Of a stretch of DNA of 64,000 nucleotides, positions 41,512-51,714 are shown piece after piece. The DNA is taken from the NCBI GenBank assembly GCA_037039685.1, contig JAWNGF010000003.1, forward strand, positions 2,604,001 to 2,668,000. The letters run 5' to 3'. The notes under the pieces are model-generated. The model did not search any database. It saw only the letters and a list, made by a program, of their open reading frames with translations, and had not been told where the DNA came from. Numbering within the stretch: the first letter of the stretch is position 1; each line of letters starts with the position of its first letter. A program made the translations under genes and the position numbers. This DNA comes from Ceratobasidium sp. AG-K. Taxonomy: Eukaryota > Basidiomycota > Agaricomycetes > Cantharellales > Ceratobasidiaceae.

Positions 41512-44284
41512 CATCTAGTGTCTCTTACCATTGGTCTTTATCAGCAGCTGGCTACATGTCCCTCTCCAGCTCAAACAACAAGCAAGTGGCCTCGCTGAAT
41601 GCGGCTTTTTGGGTTTAACTCGTGACTTGGATGTATGCCCTTGTTCTACCCAAAGGACTAAAAAAAAACTGAGTGTGTTTGCCTACTTTTTTTTTTGTGC
41701 TTGCTGCTCATGGAGCGGGCTCTGACAGCTTAACACATTGACTTGCTGGTGCCTTGCCTTGATAGGACAGCACTGCATACACATACCCCTGGTTTGAACT
41801 TGGAGTGTGTGTGCAGGATTCCACCTTGCTTTTGTTTTTAACAGCCAGTATCATCCCAGAAACCAACTACTTTCCTGTCACACATAGTGCCTCAAGTGAT
41901 GTGCCCCATGTGTCCATCACTGCAATCAGCCTTGCACACTCAATGCATCCCTTCTCCAACCCCACTTCCTTGTGAACAGCTTGGTTGGCAGACTTAGAAC
42001 ACACAAACACTTGACCTTAGCAGTTTTACGCAAGCCATACAACCACCCCAATGACAAGGGTGTTCTCTATAAAAATACCCCAACTTTGCAGTCGACTTCT
42101 CCAGTGTCCCTTCCCTCACTCATCTGATGCCCCCTTGTGCTTCCACTTACATCCAATTGTCTGCTCCTCAACCATTTATTGCTGCTCAGGTTTGCCCTTC
42201 AGCCCGTTCCAAGACTTTGACAACAACACTTGTAAGTTACCTATATTATATTGTTGGTCATTAATTCACCTCTTTCCCAGGAGCTTCAACATGGTACAGA
42301 GCCAGAGCCATTGCAGTTCCCTGAAAGCCAAGCCAGCAAGTCTGGGCACCTGTTTGCAAGAGGACCCCCAGTGGGCTGGGAGGTAAACTTAGTAAGTTTC
42401 ATGTAGGTATCATTTGTTCTAATCACTGGACCAATCTTATGTTTAGTCAAAGACTCCAATCATAAAAACACAGCCTGTACCTGACAAGAACAGGCAGTGG
42501 CTAGTGTTGCTCCTAGCCAAGATGCAGGCGTCCAAAGCAGCAAAGATAGAGGCAAAGGCAAGCACAGCAGGGTCACAACAGGAAGCCAACTATTTGCTGG
42601 CAACCCAGATGAAGACAACAACAACAATGCCAACAACAACAACAGTGACAATGACAACAACGCTGGCATCTTTCCCAATGAAGATAGAGTCACTGGTTTG
42701 TGCTATGTCCCTCTGTGCTCTTTGCCAATTTTCTTCTTAGTCCCCACCCCCAATCCTCACAAGCTCCTTGAGGAAATCACCAGACAGACCTATCAAGAGG
42801 AGCTCAACAACCCTGCCTTTTGAAGCAACATTGTTGGCAAACTCAACAACCTCCTCACAGACGGAAGCCAAAAGTGGAGCTTCTTGCAGAAGACACTCCA
42901 GGAGGTCCTCTGGTTTGTACACTGTACCTTGTTGCTGCCCAATGGAACTCTGCAACACAAAGCTTTGGTAAGCTCCTATTTTGAACCTTGAATCATTTCA
43001 TTTATTTAATCTTACTTCTCACAGGTTGTTACACACTCTGAACAAGTTCTACAGCAGTGGTTATCATAGAAATTACAAGGCCCAGTTGGGTACATGTGTG
43101 TGTCTCATTAATGCACCTCTAACCTATCTGCACCACAGGGGAGAAGTGGCCTTCCAATGCTTCTCAGAGCTGCTGTCCAAATGCAGCTGCATAGGCCCTT
43201 CAAGAACTCCCAGCACAGTGCTCAAACCCTCTCCCCCCCCTGCTGTCAATTGGCCTTCTCAGGCTGCTTCTGGCCCACCTCATAGCAATGCTTCCCAGGC
43301 TCCATACCAATCCCCATCTCCACTGCCAGCAAGTTTCCAAGCCCCCCTGGACAATACTCAAACTGTACACAAAGAGACTCTGGCTGTGCTGGAGGAAATC
43401 CAACCCATGTCTGAAGATGACAAGCCTACTCCCTCGTCACCTGATTTGGGTGCACCTCCCCTTGGCCTTCCCCTGTCTCAGCATGGTGACCCTGCCTCAA
43501 GTGTGTCCCTTGGCACTCCAATTCCTACCTGCCCTAAACCCCCCGCCGTCAGCCTCCAATTGGACATCACCTTGATTGAATCCCTTGAAGCCATGGCCAC
43601 ATGCTACAACAAGAATGCCATGTACTGCTCCCAGGCTGAGCAAATGCGGCTGGATCACTACAAAGATGATGACCTGCCTTGCAAAGATGTGGCCTTGAGG
43701 GCAGACACACAGAACACTGCAAAAGGACAACTGGTGAGTGAAGCTTTGGTGGCACTCCTACCAGGTCTTACTCACCAACAGGCCCAATGCAAACACAAAT
43801 ACCAGACCAGCTTGAACTGCACTGCTGGTTGTCCCCAGGAAGCTGCTGGCCACACAATCCTCAATATGTGTGCATTTTTATTTGCCCTTGGATGTTACAT
43901 TTGTTGCACTAGCAGGTGGGTCCTGGCATTGGAAGTGTATGAGCAAGTGTTCAAGTTCAATACCCAGCTGCCCCCTTTGAACCAGCAAGCAATGACCTCA
44001 TTTGTGTGGTACATGTACTTTTTCTCTGAGTTTACATGCCCTCACTGACATAAAATTTATTAGATTGCCAACTGTGCCACTAATTCTTGGACAGTTGCAA
44101 AAGGTAACCTACAATTGTTGATGACTGCCAAGGGCAGACTCAGCTTCAATTGCAACCCCAAGTCACAAAAGGAGATTGACACAAACATAGCTTTGTGCAA
44201 GTTGCTTTGCAAGGATTTCCATTATGGAGTGAGTACTGCAGCATGCTCTGTTGCCTCCTCCACCCACTAACCCTGGCACCCTGG
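41512..44284. repeat. Repeat-rich interval between the two retrotransposons
   Basis: 41512-41516 is the CATCT target duplication. About 41517-41860 is the continuation of the repeat seen at 33948-34286. From 42050 on the plus strand has coding-like patches with possible splice sites but no known domain (see the entry at 42981). 44280-44284 is the CCTGG target duplication of copy 2. Confidence 0.6.
42981..44048 (+). CDS. Hypothetical repeat-associated open frame
   Basis: A 355-codon frame with a Pro/Ser-rich first half and a Cys-containing second half (Asp-Asp-Asp-Leu-Pro-Cys; Cys-Lys-His-Lys-Tyr). Upstream patches at 42290-42960, with GT-AG signals and an Asn/Asp-rich stretch, might be earlier exons. 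I recognise no domain. Given its setting among transposons it is more likely an element-encoded protein or its relic than a host gene. Confidence 0.35.
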   Translation: MNLESFHLFNLTSHRLLHTLNKFYSSGYHRNYKAQLGTCVCLINAPLTYLHHRGEVAFQCFSELLSKCSCIGPSRTPSTVLKPSPPPAVNWPSQAASGPPHSNASQAPYQSPSPLPASFQAPLDNTQTVHKETLAVLEEIQPMSEDDKPTPSSPDLGAPPLGLPLSQHGDPASSVSLGTPIPTCPKPPAVSLQLDITLIESLEAMATCYNKNAMYCSQAEQMRLDHYKDDDLPCKDVALRADTQNTAKGQLVSEALVALLPGLTHQQAQCKHKYQTSLNCTAGCPQEAAGHTILNMCAFLFALGCYICCTSRWVLALEVYEQVFKFNTQLPPLNQQAMTSFVWYMYFFSEFTCPH

Positions 44285-44740
44285 TGTCGTAAGCTTCTTC
44301 TTGGTGGCTATGAGACAAGCCGCGATGGAGAGTGGACAGCACTAAGACCTAAGTGACCTCTTGAACCGCAACACACTTAAGCGTCTGTAGGCTCTTGAGG
44401 GTAGGGGTGGTTCTAAGTGTCACTCAGAGGGGATGTTTTGACGAGACAATACAAGCTGGGGTTACCAGGCTTGTTGGTCTTCTATATATATTCAGAAAGC
44501 GGCCGAGTCATACAAGGCGCAGCCACATGAGTCAAACAAGACAGCCAGTCAGGAGTGTCCATGTGAGTCATGCTGTATGAACAGACATGACTCGTACAAA
44601 GCACAGCCGCGTTACACGATGTAACAGAACAACCACAAGAAGGTGGCAACGCGGCAGGAAAAGAGAAACAAAACATAACACACAGTCACGAGACAGGGCG
44701 AGACGCAGACGAGTCCAATGGAGTGAGCTGGCTCACAACA
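44285..44740 (-). repeat. 3' LTR, copy 2
   Basis: 456 bp. Differs from the 5' LTR of this copy at only a few positions by eye, including one within the 12-nt motif that matches the PBS in the 5' LTR. Confidence 0.95.
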
Positions 44741-44781
44741 TTACTCCCCCCTATGGGTCCATTTGGGGGACCTGAATGGAC

Positions 44782-45546
44782 CTACTGCACCGTGCACTCC
44801 TTCCCTTTCCTCAGCGTAAACTCCTCGAGCCCTTCATCTTCCTCCAGGGTTAGGTCAATGGGATTGAACGCGGTGTTCCCTGGTTCGTCCGAGAACTTCT
44901 CCCATTCTTCCCATGTCTCCTCCTTTGTCCAGTCAGCCTTGGACCAATCCAAAACCCTTTCCTGAACCTCCACAAACTCCTTGTCCCATTGTCGCACGTC
45001 TGGCTCCGTCTCCTTCCATGCCGAAACGTCCGCTTCCTCCCACTTCCACCAGTTAGGCGCCCACTCGAACTTCTCCTTCTGGTACCTTCCCCTTTCCAGC
45101 TTCCAGTTGCTCAAGTCCCTCTCGTAGTTGGCGTCCCAGGCGTCGTTCCACCGGGGTCGCAGTGTTGGTTGCCTCCCGTCGTACCCTGGTACCCACTCGC
45201 TCAAGTAAGCCCCTTCTTGTCCCCATTCGACCACCCCAAGCATGTGGGTGGAGAGGAGAACGACCTCCGAGACCTGGAATGCGGCGCACCCCCGGCAGAC
45301 GAATATGTCTTTTCGTAGGAGCTGCATGCGTGTCGGCCATTTTTTTCCGACCCACTGGAATTCCCCCAGGTCTGAGTGGAGGATGTCGTCCGAGGCCCTG
45401 AAGTGCATTCTTCCCAAGCCTTGTTGTGACCTCTTGAAGACGTAGAGGGCGGCCCCGGAGTCAAGGATCCTTGCCGTGGCAAAGGCAGGTCCTTTGAGGA
45501 CGCGGGTGAGGTTGTTGGCAATGGTGGAGCGGGTGACAGCAGGCAT
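44782..45546 (-). CDS. Extra retrotransposon ORF (ORF3), tryptophan-rich, copy 2
   Basis: 254 codons from the ATG at 45546, the same length as in copy 1 and highly similar. It begins Met-Pro-Ala-Val-Thr-Arg-Ser-Thr. It overlaps the 3' end of the pol frame by up to 346 nt in another frame. No known domain. See copy 1 for description. Confidence 0.75.
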   Translation of the reverse strand: MPAVTRSTIANNLTRVLKGPAFATARILDSGAALYVFKRSQQGLGRMHFRASDDILHSDLGEFQWVGKKWPTRMQLLRKDIFVCRGCAAFQVSEVVLLSTHMLGVVEWGQEGAYLSEWVPGYDGRQPTLRPRWNDAWDANYERDLSNWKLERGRYQKEKFEWAPNWWKWEEADVSAWKETEPDVRQWDKEFVEVQERVLDWSKADWTKEETWEEWEKFSDEPGNTAFNPIDLTLEEDEGLEEFTLRKGKECTVQ

Positions 45547-48500
45547 TGTGGAGGACAAAAAAGATTTAGAGCGTAGAGTTGTGGGTGTTTCTTGGAATAG
45601 TAGCAAGTTTTGCAAGTGAGGCTGCCCGTTTCACCCCTTCTGCCTTTTATCTTCCCTGGAGCGTAGTTAGATGGCGTGGGAGCTTCGGGGTGTCGGCGTA
45701 GAAGGTCCTTGATGATCTTTGAAAGGTGACCAAAATCTTCCGCCCTTTGTTCTGTGTCTTCTTCACTTCCATAACCCTTCCATCTGACCCTGTAAAAAAG
45801 ACCGTCCTTTGTCTCCTTCCAGTCCAAAATCTTTTCTACTTCATATTCTTCTTCTCCTTCTTCTGTTATGATCGGCGGTGGTCGGGGTTGGTTTCGGTTG
45901 AATTCTGTGTCTTTCTTGTAAGGGCTGAGCAAATCGATGTGGAAAACGGGGTGCACCCTCATTGTTGCCGGCAACTCGAGTTCATAAGCGTGTGACCCTA
46001 TCTGTCGCTTCACAACAAATGGCCCGTGCTTCTTGTTATCCAGTTTCTTTGAAGGTCTTTTTGTTTGAATGTTCTTCCCCAGCAGCCATACTAGATCTCC
46101 TTCTTGGTACTCGTTCTTTGGTTCTTCTTCTGGGAGCCTTTGGGTTTCCATTGATGCAATTGCTTCGTCATGGATTTTGCGCCATTTTCCTGTGATGTTG
46201 TTTGCTTCTGGAACCGCTGATTCTTCTGTTGAGATGTTCCACAGTGGTTCCCTCCCGTAGACAATTTCGAAAGGGGAACTACCTGTTACGCGGTGCTTCT
46301 GTAGATTATAGCTGAACTCCGAAATCGGTAATAAGTCCGCCCAATCATCCTGCCGGTGGTTGACAAACGATCGTAGCCAGCCTTCCATCCATTGATTGAT
46401 TTTCTCTGTTATTCCATCTGTTTGGGGGTGGTAGGCGGTACTGAAACCTGGGCTAGTTCCAATTTTCTCATAAATGGCTTTCATAAGTTTGGAATTGAAA
46501 GTGGTTCCTCGGTCTGAAATTGTGCTCTTTGGAAAACCGTGCAGTTTCCAGACATTTGTGACGAAAAGATTTGCAAGGTCGCTCGCCGTGTGAGATTCTT
46601 TGCAGGGTATGAAGTGCGCCATTCTTGAGAATCGGTCCACCACTACTAAGATGCTATCTGATCCTCTGGATTTAGGTAACTTCACTACAAAGTCGAACGC
46701 TATGTCTTCCCATGGTCCTTTTGGAATCTCCAGAGGCTTGATCGGAACTATTGACTTTGATCCTTTCGTACGTTGGCAGGTCTCGCAGGATTCCACGTAT
46801 CTGTTTATGCTTTGCTTCATTCCTGGCCAGAAGTATCTTCTTGAAATTAGTTCCAGTGTTCTAGCCTGTCCTTGATGTCCTGCCATTTTTGAGTCGTGAT
46901 GAACTCGCATGATGGCCAGTCTGGCTTCCTTATCTTCTGGTACGTAGATCCTTCCCTTGAACCATAATAGTCCCTCCTTGAAATCATAATCTTTTGCGCT
47001 GTGTTGTAGAGCTTTTGGTAACGTTTCCCTTGATTTGCAGATTTCTTTGATTTGCGCCAATCCTTCATCTGTTTCCTGAGCCTCCTTGATAGTCTCTATG
47101 ATGTTTGTGTCTATTTGTCCCATAAATCCTTTGAACCTTTTGACAGATATCATAACTTGTTTGGGCGTCGGGATATCTTCATGGTCAGATCGTCTTGACA
47201 ACAGGTCCGGTTTTGATGACAGGATTCCAGGGCGATATATAATGTCAAAGTTATAGGAAGCAAGCAATTGGTGCCATCTTGCGTGTCGACGGTTGAACGT
47301 TCTTGCTTCCTTCCAGAATTGTAGGTTCCTATGGTCGGTGTAGATGGTGATAGGGTCCCTTGTTCCTTCAAGGTATAGCCTCCAATGTGTTAAAGATTCT
47401 ATGATTGCCATAAGTTCTTTATCGTGGACATCGTAGTTGAGCTGGGCCTCGTTGAAAGACTTTGAAAGAAAAGCAATAGGGTGTAAGTAGCCATCGTCTT
47501 GTCTTTGCGACAAGATTGCTCCCATCGCTACTCCACTTGCGTCTGTTTCCAGGAAAAAGGGCTTGTCAGGGTTTGGATGGCATAGAGTAGGTTCTTTGCT
47601 GATTTCTGTTTTTAGAGCCTCAAATGCTTCCTGATGATTGTTTCCCCATTCCCATTTGTTCTCCTTTCTTGTTAAAGTTGTTAGGGGCTTTGCTAAACGG
47701 CTGAAATTTGGAACGAATCTTCTGTAGAAATTTGCGAATCCTAGGAACGCCTGAACTTGTTTGACCGTTCTTGGTTCCTTCCATTCCTGTATTGCCTTGA
47801 CCTTTTCTTCCTCCATAGAGATGCCTGAATCGCTGATCCCAAGTCCAGTATATGTCAATTTGGTGACAAAGAATTCGCATTTTGGAAGCTTTGCAAATAG
47901 ATTTTCCTCCAGTAAGATTTTTAGCACTTTCCTGACATCCACGGTATGTTGACTTCTGTCCTTAGAGAAGACTAGGATGTCGTCGATATATACTATGACA
48001 CATACGTCGATGAGATCATGGAAGATGTGGTTCATATATCTTTGGAATATGGCGGGCGCGTTTTTTAGTCCAAAAGGCATGACGACGTATTTGAACAGTC
48101 CTTCTTTTGTTCTGAAAGCTGTCTTCCATTCGTCTCCTTCCCTGATTCTGATATTGTTGAAACCCATGCGCAAATCGATCTTGGAGAAAATTTTTGCGTC
48201 CTTGATCTTATCCAAGAGGTCTTCCATTAGGGGCATTGGGAATCTGTCGTCCTTCATGATGGCGTTTACTCCTCTGAGGTCTTGAACAAGTCGTAGTTGG
48301 CGTACTGCCCCTGGATTTTTGGGATCGATCGGTTTTTTGACAAAGAAGCAAGGTGATGCAATGGGTGATTTGCTTGGTCGGATTTTCCCCGCTGCGATTT
48401 CTTCATCCAAGTATTCTCTCAGTGCAATTGACTCTGCTGGAGAGAGTGGGATAGGTCTGGCTGGTTTCGGAAGTTCAGCTCCTTCCTTGAAGTCGATGGC

Positions 48501-49025
48501 GCAGTCGTATGGACGATGATCCGGCATTCTCTTGAATTTTTCTTCGCTGAAGACGTCTGCAAATTCCTTGAATTCTTCGGGCAGGTCGTCTATTGAGGCC
48601 GTCCTTGCTTGAATGGCTTCTGTCCGCCATGATATGTGCTTTGTTTTCCAATCGATGACAGGGTTCGATTCTTCTAACCATTCCAATCCTAGGATAAGTT
48701 TAGTTTCTCCAGTGGGCATAGCGAAGAAGACTTGTTTGAAGGTTCTTCCCTCTACTTCTAGTTCCAGCTTTGCTTTGAAACGTACTTGGTGAGAGAGTTC
48801 CTTCCCCTGGATACCAATTACTCTTCTAGGAGTGGAGAGTTCCATGAGTGGAATGTTGTTGGACCGAGCCCACGAAATGTCCAGGAAATTCTTTGATGCT
48901 CCAGAATTGATGAGGGTTGGGATAGGTTCTGTGATTCCGGCAATGTTTGCGTAAACAATGGTAGATTCATTTGTCGCTCTAAAGTACATTGTTTCTGTTG
49001 CCGGTTTCTTGGTCTCTCCACACAC
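45201..49025 (-). CDS. pol: pol polyprotein, copy 2
   Basis: A 1274-codon open frame, in the -1 frame relative to gag and reached through the GGGAAAA heptamer. Domains as in copy 1, all with key residues: protease (here Asn-Ser-Gly-Ala where copy 1 has Asp-Ser-Gly-Ala, so the catalytic Asp appears replaced), reverse transcriptase Tyr-Ile-Asp-Asp, RNase H, integrase HHCC and DDE, chromodomain. It copies the element RNA to DNA and inserts it; the chromodomain is thought to guide insertion to marked chromatin. The last roughly 115 codons overlap ORF3 and differ from copy 1, so the true C-terminus is probably shortly after the chromodomain. The Asn in the protease would make this copy defective for self-processing. 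Confidence 0.93.
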   Translation of the reverse strand: MCGETKKPATETMYFRATNESTIVYANIAGITEPIPTLINSGASKNFLDISWARSNNIPLMELSTPRRVIGIQGKELSHQVRFKAKLELEVEGRTFKQVFFAMPTGETKLILGLEWLEESNPVIDWKTKHISWRTEAIQARTASIDDLPEEFKEFADVFSEEKFKRMPDHRPYDCAIDFKEGAELPKPARPIPLSPAESIALREYLDEEIAAGKIRPSKSPIASPCFFVKKPIDPKNPGAVRQLRLVQDLRGVNAIMKDDRFPMPLMEDLLDKIKDAKIFSKIDLRMGFNNIRIREGDEWKTAFRTKEGLFKYVVMPFGLKNAPAIFQRYMNHIFHDLIDVCVIVYIDDILVFSKDRSQHTVDVRKVLKILLEENLFAKLPKCEFFVTKLTYTGLGISDSGISMEEEKVKAIQEWKEPRTVKQVQAFLGFANFYRRFVPNFSRLAKPLTTLTRKENKWEWGNNHQEAFEALKTEISKEPTLCHPNPDKPFFLETDASGVAMGAILSQRQDDGYLHPIAFLSKSFNEAQLNYDVHDKELMAIIESLTHWRLYLEGTRDPITIYTDHRNLQFWKEARTFNRRHARWHQLLASYNFDIIYRPGILSSKPDLLSRRSDHEDIPTPKQVMISVKRFKGFMGQIDTNIIETIKEAQETDEGLAQIKEICKSRETLPKALQHSAKDYDFKEGLLWFKGRIYVPEDKEARLAIMRVHHDSKMAGHQGQARTLELISRRYFWPGMKQSINRYVESCETCQRTKGSKSIVPIKPLEIPKGPWEDIAFDFVVKLPKSRGSDSILVVVDRFSRMAHFIPCKESHTASDLANLFVTNVWKLHGFPKSTISDRGTTFNSKLMKAIYEKIGTSPGFSTAYHPQTDGITEKINQWMEGWLRSFVNHRQDDWADLLPISEFSYNLQKHRVTGSSPFEIVYGREPLWNISTEESAVPEANNITGKWRKIHDEAIASMETQRLPEEEPKNEYQEGDLVWLLGKNIQTKRPSKKLDNKKHGPFVVKRQIGSHAYELELPATMRVHPVFHIDLLSPYKKDTEFNRNQPRPPPIITEEGEEEYEVEKILDWKETKDGLFYRVRWKGYGSEEDTEQRAEDFGHLSKIIKDLLRRHPEAPTPSNYAPGKIKGRRGETGSLTCKTCYYSKKHPQLYALNLFCPPQCLLSPAPPLPTTSPASSKDLPLPRQGSLTPGPPSTSSRGHNKAWEECTSGPRTTSSTQTWGNSSGSEKNGRHACSSYEKTYSSAGGAPHSRSRRSFSSPPTCLGWSNGDKKGLT

Positions 49026-49027
49026 AG

Positions 49028-51019
49028 TTAGAGGGAGACCCCTTCTTTTCCCGAGTCTTCTACGATTGTTGCCTCCCTTCCTTTAACGCTAGGTTCCGTC
49101 GTTATCCATTCCTTGGACGGGCACTTGAATGAGCGGTGTCCTTCCTGTCCGCACTTGAGGCAGCGATTAGTTGCTATCCTTGCCTTGTAAATTTCGTCGG
49201 GTAGCCGCTTTGTAGAGGATTGTCCGCTAGCGGTTGCTTGAGGTATCTTCTTCCCTGTAGAGGTCTTGATTTGTTGCAACTTCTGGTCAATAGAGATTGC
49301 GATAGAGATCCACCGGTCTAGTGACAGCTCCCGCTCCGTTCCGTCCTCATTAATCAGGGTTAATTCAAATCGAGCTAGTTCGGTTTTTACTTCAGGCTTC
49401 AGTCCTTCCTTGAATTGGTTGATCAGTGCTTCCTGTCCCCAGTTGACGTCAACCAATAAGTAACGGAATTCAGAAGCATAGTTTGCTACTGAATTGTTCT
49501 GCTTGCACTTCTGGATATCGATTTCGGCTTTTGCCTTTTTGTTAGGGTCACTAAATTGTTCCATGAAGTGTGTCTTGAAGCTTTCCCATGAAGCAAGGTT
49601 TTGATTATTTTCCCTTTGGTTAAGCGATCGTAAGAGTACTTGTGCCCAGTGAGTGGCGGCTTTGTTCTCAGATTTGAAGTTTGCTAGAGCTTTGCGTATT
49701 CTTTCTTTGTTGGAAGTGTATTGATCGCCTAGACGTACAAAGTAGCTTTCCATTTGTGTGATGAACATTTCGGCACCTTCTCCCTTCTTTCCATTGAAGG
49801 CTTCTGGACGAGTCACCTTGGGACGACGTGGTCCGTTACCGATGTTTGGGTTTTCGGTTAGTCATTGAATTCTTAATTCTAATTCGTCGATCCTGGTAGA
49901 TTCTGCTTCTGGATGTGGCGGAGAATTTGATCGCCTGGAGGGGATCCCGTGCAGGGATGTTTTGTCCATTTCTTCTCGCATACTGTTGATAGCTTCCTGA
50001 ACCTCCGTGATTTTGGTAGTGAAGGAAGTTCCTTCCTGTCGTAAGGTTTCTAGTCCCTGCGTTACTGCCTCGTTCCATTCGAGTTGCCCTTGTCTGGTAG
50101 TGTTGAGCTCTTCGCGTATATTGTTTACTAGTCCTTGAGTGTTGGTAACCTCATTTCGAAGGCGGGTTACATCTTGACCGACTAGAAAGGAATTATGTTC
50201 ACCATTTCTTGCCGCGTTCAGGATGTCTGTCAAGGTGCCTTGTAGGGTGTTGATGGAGTCGTTAAAGATTTGTTGGTTGTTTGCTAGGATTTGTGTGGCT
50301 TGTTCTAGGCCGCCAAGTCTTCGATTTATAGTGACTCTCATTCCGTCTATAACCCTAATAGTGGCGTTGTGTCTTCCTTCTAGAAGGTTGTCCAAGTCGT
50401 CTAGATTGCTAATTACAGTTCTGCTGCTGGAGCTGGAACTTGAACTTGAGCTTCCTGGATCACCGGCGCTTTGTTGTACCGGGGCTGATTGCCCGGAGTA
50501 ACCTTGTGGGATATATGGTGGTGCCGGAATTACTGGTGTAACTGGCTGGGAAGCCATTGGAATTGGTCCTGTGTTGGTGATGGTTCCTCCAATTTGGGGA
50601 ACTGTGGGAATGTGTGGTGTAGGAGGAGGTCTAATGGGAACAAGTGACACGCCCCCATGAGCTTTGGGTTGGGGGGAAAAGAACTGTCTCCTAGTCCCTA
50701 GTGGCCACAAGGGACGTGATGGCCCTGGGCTTCCAGTTGGAATGCGAATTACAGCTGGAGTGGGGTCATTTGTGAGATCTCCTGGTTCTCTATTCGTGAT
50801 AGTGGGTTCTTCCTCTTGTACAGTTGTCATGTCGACGATGCCGAAAGCTCCCGGCATTGATGTTTGGCTTTGGGAGCGTGATCGGACAGGAGCTCCCGCT
50901 TGGGTTTGTGCAATATCTTGCTCGTTTAGTGATCCTGTGGGTCTTGCGGCTCGGCTGGGTCCTCTTCTTGTTGATATAGTGGATGAGGGACGTGATCCTC
51001 CATCTTCTTGAATAGACAT
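49028..51019 (-). pseudogene. gag: gag, copy 2, one in-frame TGA
   Basis: Starts at the ATG at 51019 and is open to 49865, then TGA at 49864-49862, then open again to the stop at 49028. The second part holds the capsid-like region and the zinc knuckle (Cys-Leu-Lys-Cys...His...Cys). Upstream of the stop is a Ser/Pro-rich and helical part. Apart from that one codon the frame is intact. It is either inactivated by a single mutation or read through. Confidence 0.88.
49046..49052 (-). promoter_or_regulatory. -1 frameshift heptamer at the gag-pol junction, copy 2
   Basis: GGGAAAA on the minus strand, same register as in copy 1 and followed by the same short overlap before the gag stop. Conservation in both copies supports function. 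Confidence 0.65.
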
Positions 51020-51027
51020 GTTTGTTA

Positions 51028-51039
51028 AGCTTGTTTTGT
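51028..51039 (-). promoter_or_regulatory. Self-priming primer-binding site, copy 2
   Basis: The same 12-nt ACAAAACAAGCT as in copy 1, two bases from the 5' LTR end and perfectly complementary to AGCTTGTTTTGT within the 5' LTR of this copy. Confidence 0.75.
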
Positions 51040-51041
51040 AA

Positions 51042-51497
51042 TGTCGTAAGCTTCTTCTTGGTGGCTATGACACAAGCCGCGATGGAGAGTGGACGGCACT
51101 AAGACCTAAGTGACCTCTTGAACCGCAACACACTTAAGCGTCTGTAGGCTCTTGAGGGTAGGGGTGGTTCTAAGTGTCACTCAGAGGGGATGTTTTGACA
51201 AGACAAAACAAGCTGGGGTTACCAGGCTTGTTGGTCTTCTATATATATTCAGAAAGCGGCCGAGTCATACAAGGCGCAGCCACATGAGTCAAACAAGACA
51301 GCCAGTCAGGAGTGTCCATGTGAGTCATGCTGTATGAACAGACATGACTCGTACAAAGCACAGCCGCGTTACACGATGTAACAGAACAACCACAAGAAGG
51401 TGGCAACGCGGCGGGAAAAGAGAAACAAAACATAACACACAGTCACGAGACAGGGCGAGACGCAGACGAGTCCAATGGAGTGAGCTGGCTCATGACA
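51042..51497 (-). repeat. 5' LTR, copy 2
   Basis: 456 bp, with a TATATATA promoter motif in the middle and TGT...ACA ends. Confidence 0.95.
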
Positions 51498-51714
51498 CCT
51501 GGAGTCGCTAGACAACCCAAAATCCCACTACAAGAACCCTGCACTCGGACTGGGATTTGTCATGGCCTTCTTTCAATCTGCTCACTTGCCCTGTGCAGTT
51601 TACTTTCAATATTTTGGGCCAACCACCATGCCTGGTCTGATTATCAGTGCCTCGCTCACTCTGGTAGGTTCTACACAACTCTGCATTTGATCACCAACTA
51701 ACATTGGCCAGCTC

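Larger units (their letters stand above)
44285..51497 (-). mobile_element. Full-length Ty3/gypsy chromovirus, copy 2 (nearly intact)
   Basis: Same family as copy 1 in the opposite orientation: 456-bp LTRs at 51042-51497 (5') and 44285-44740 (3'), and a 5-bp target-site duplication CCTGG at 44280-44284 and 51498-51502. Pol is one long uninterrupted frame. Gag has a single in-frame TGA. It is therefore the better reference for the family and may have been active recently. Confidence 0.97.
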
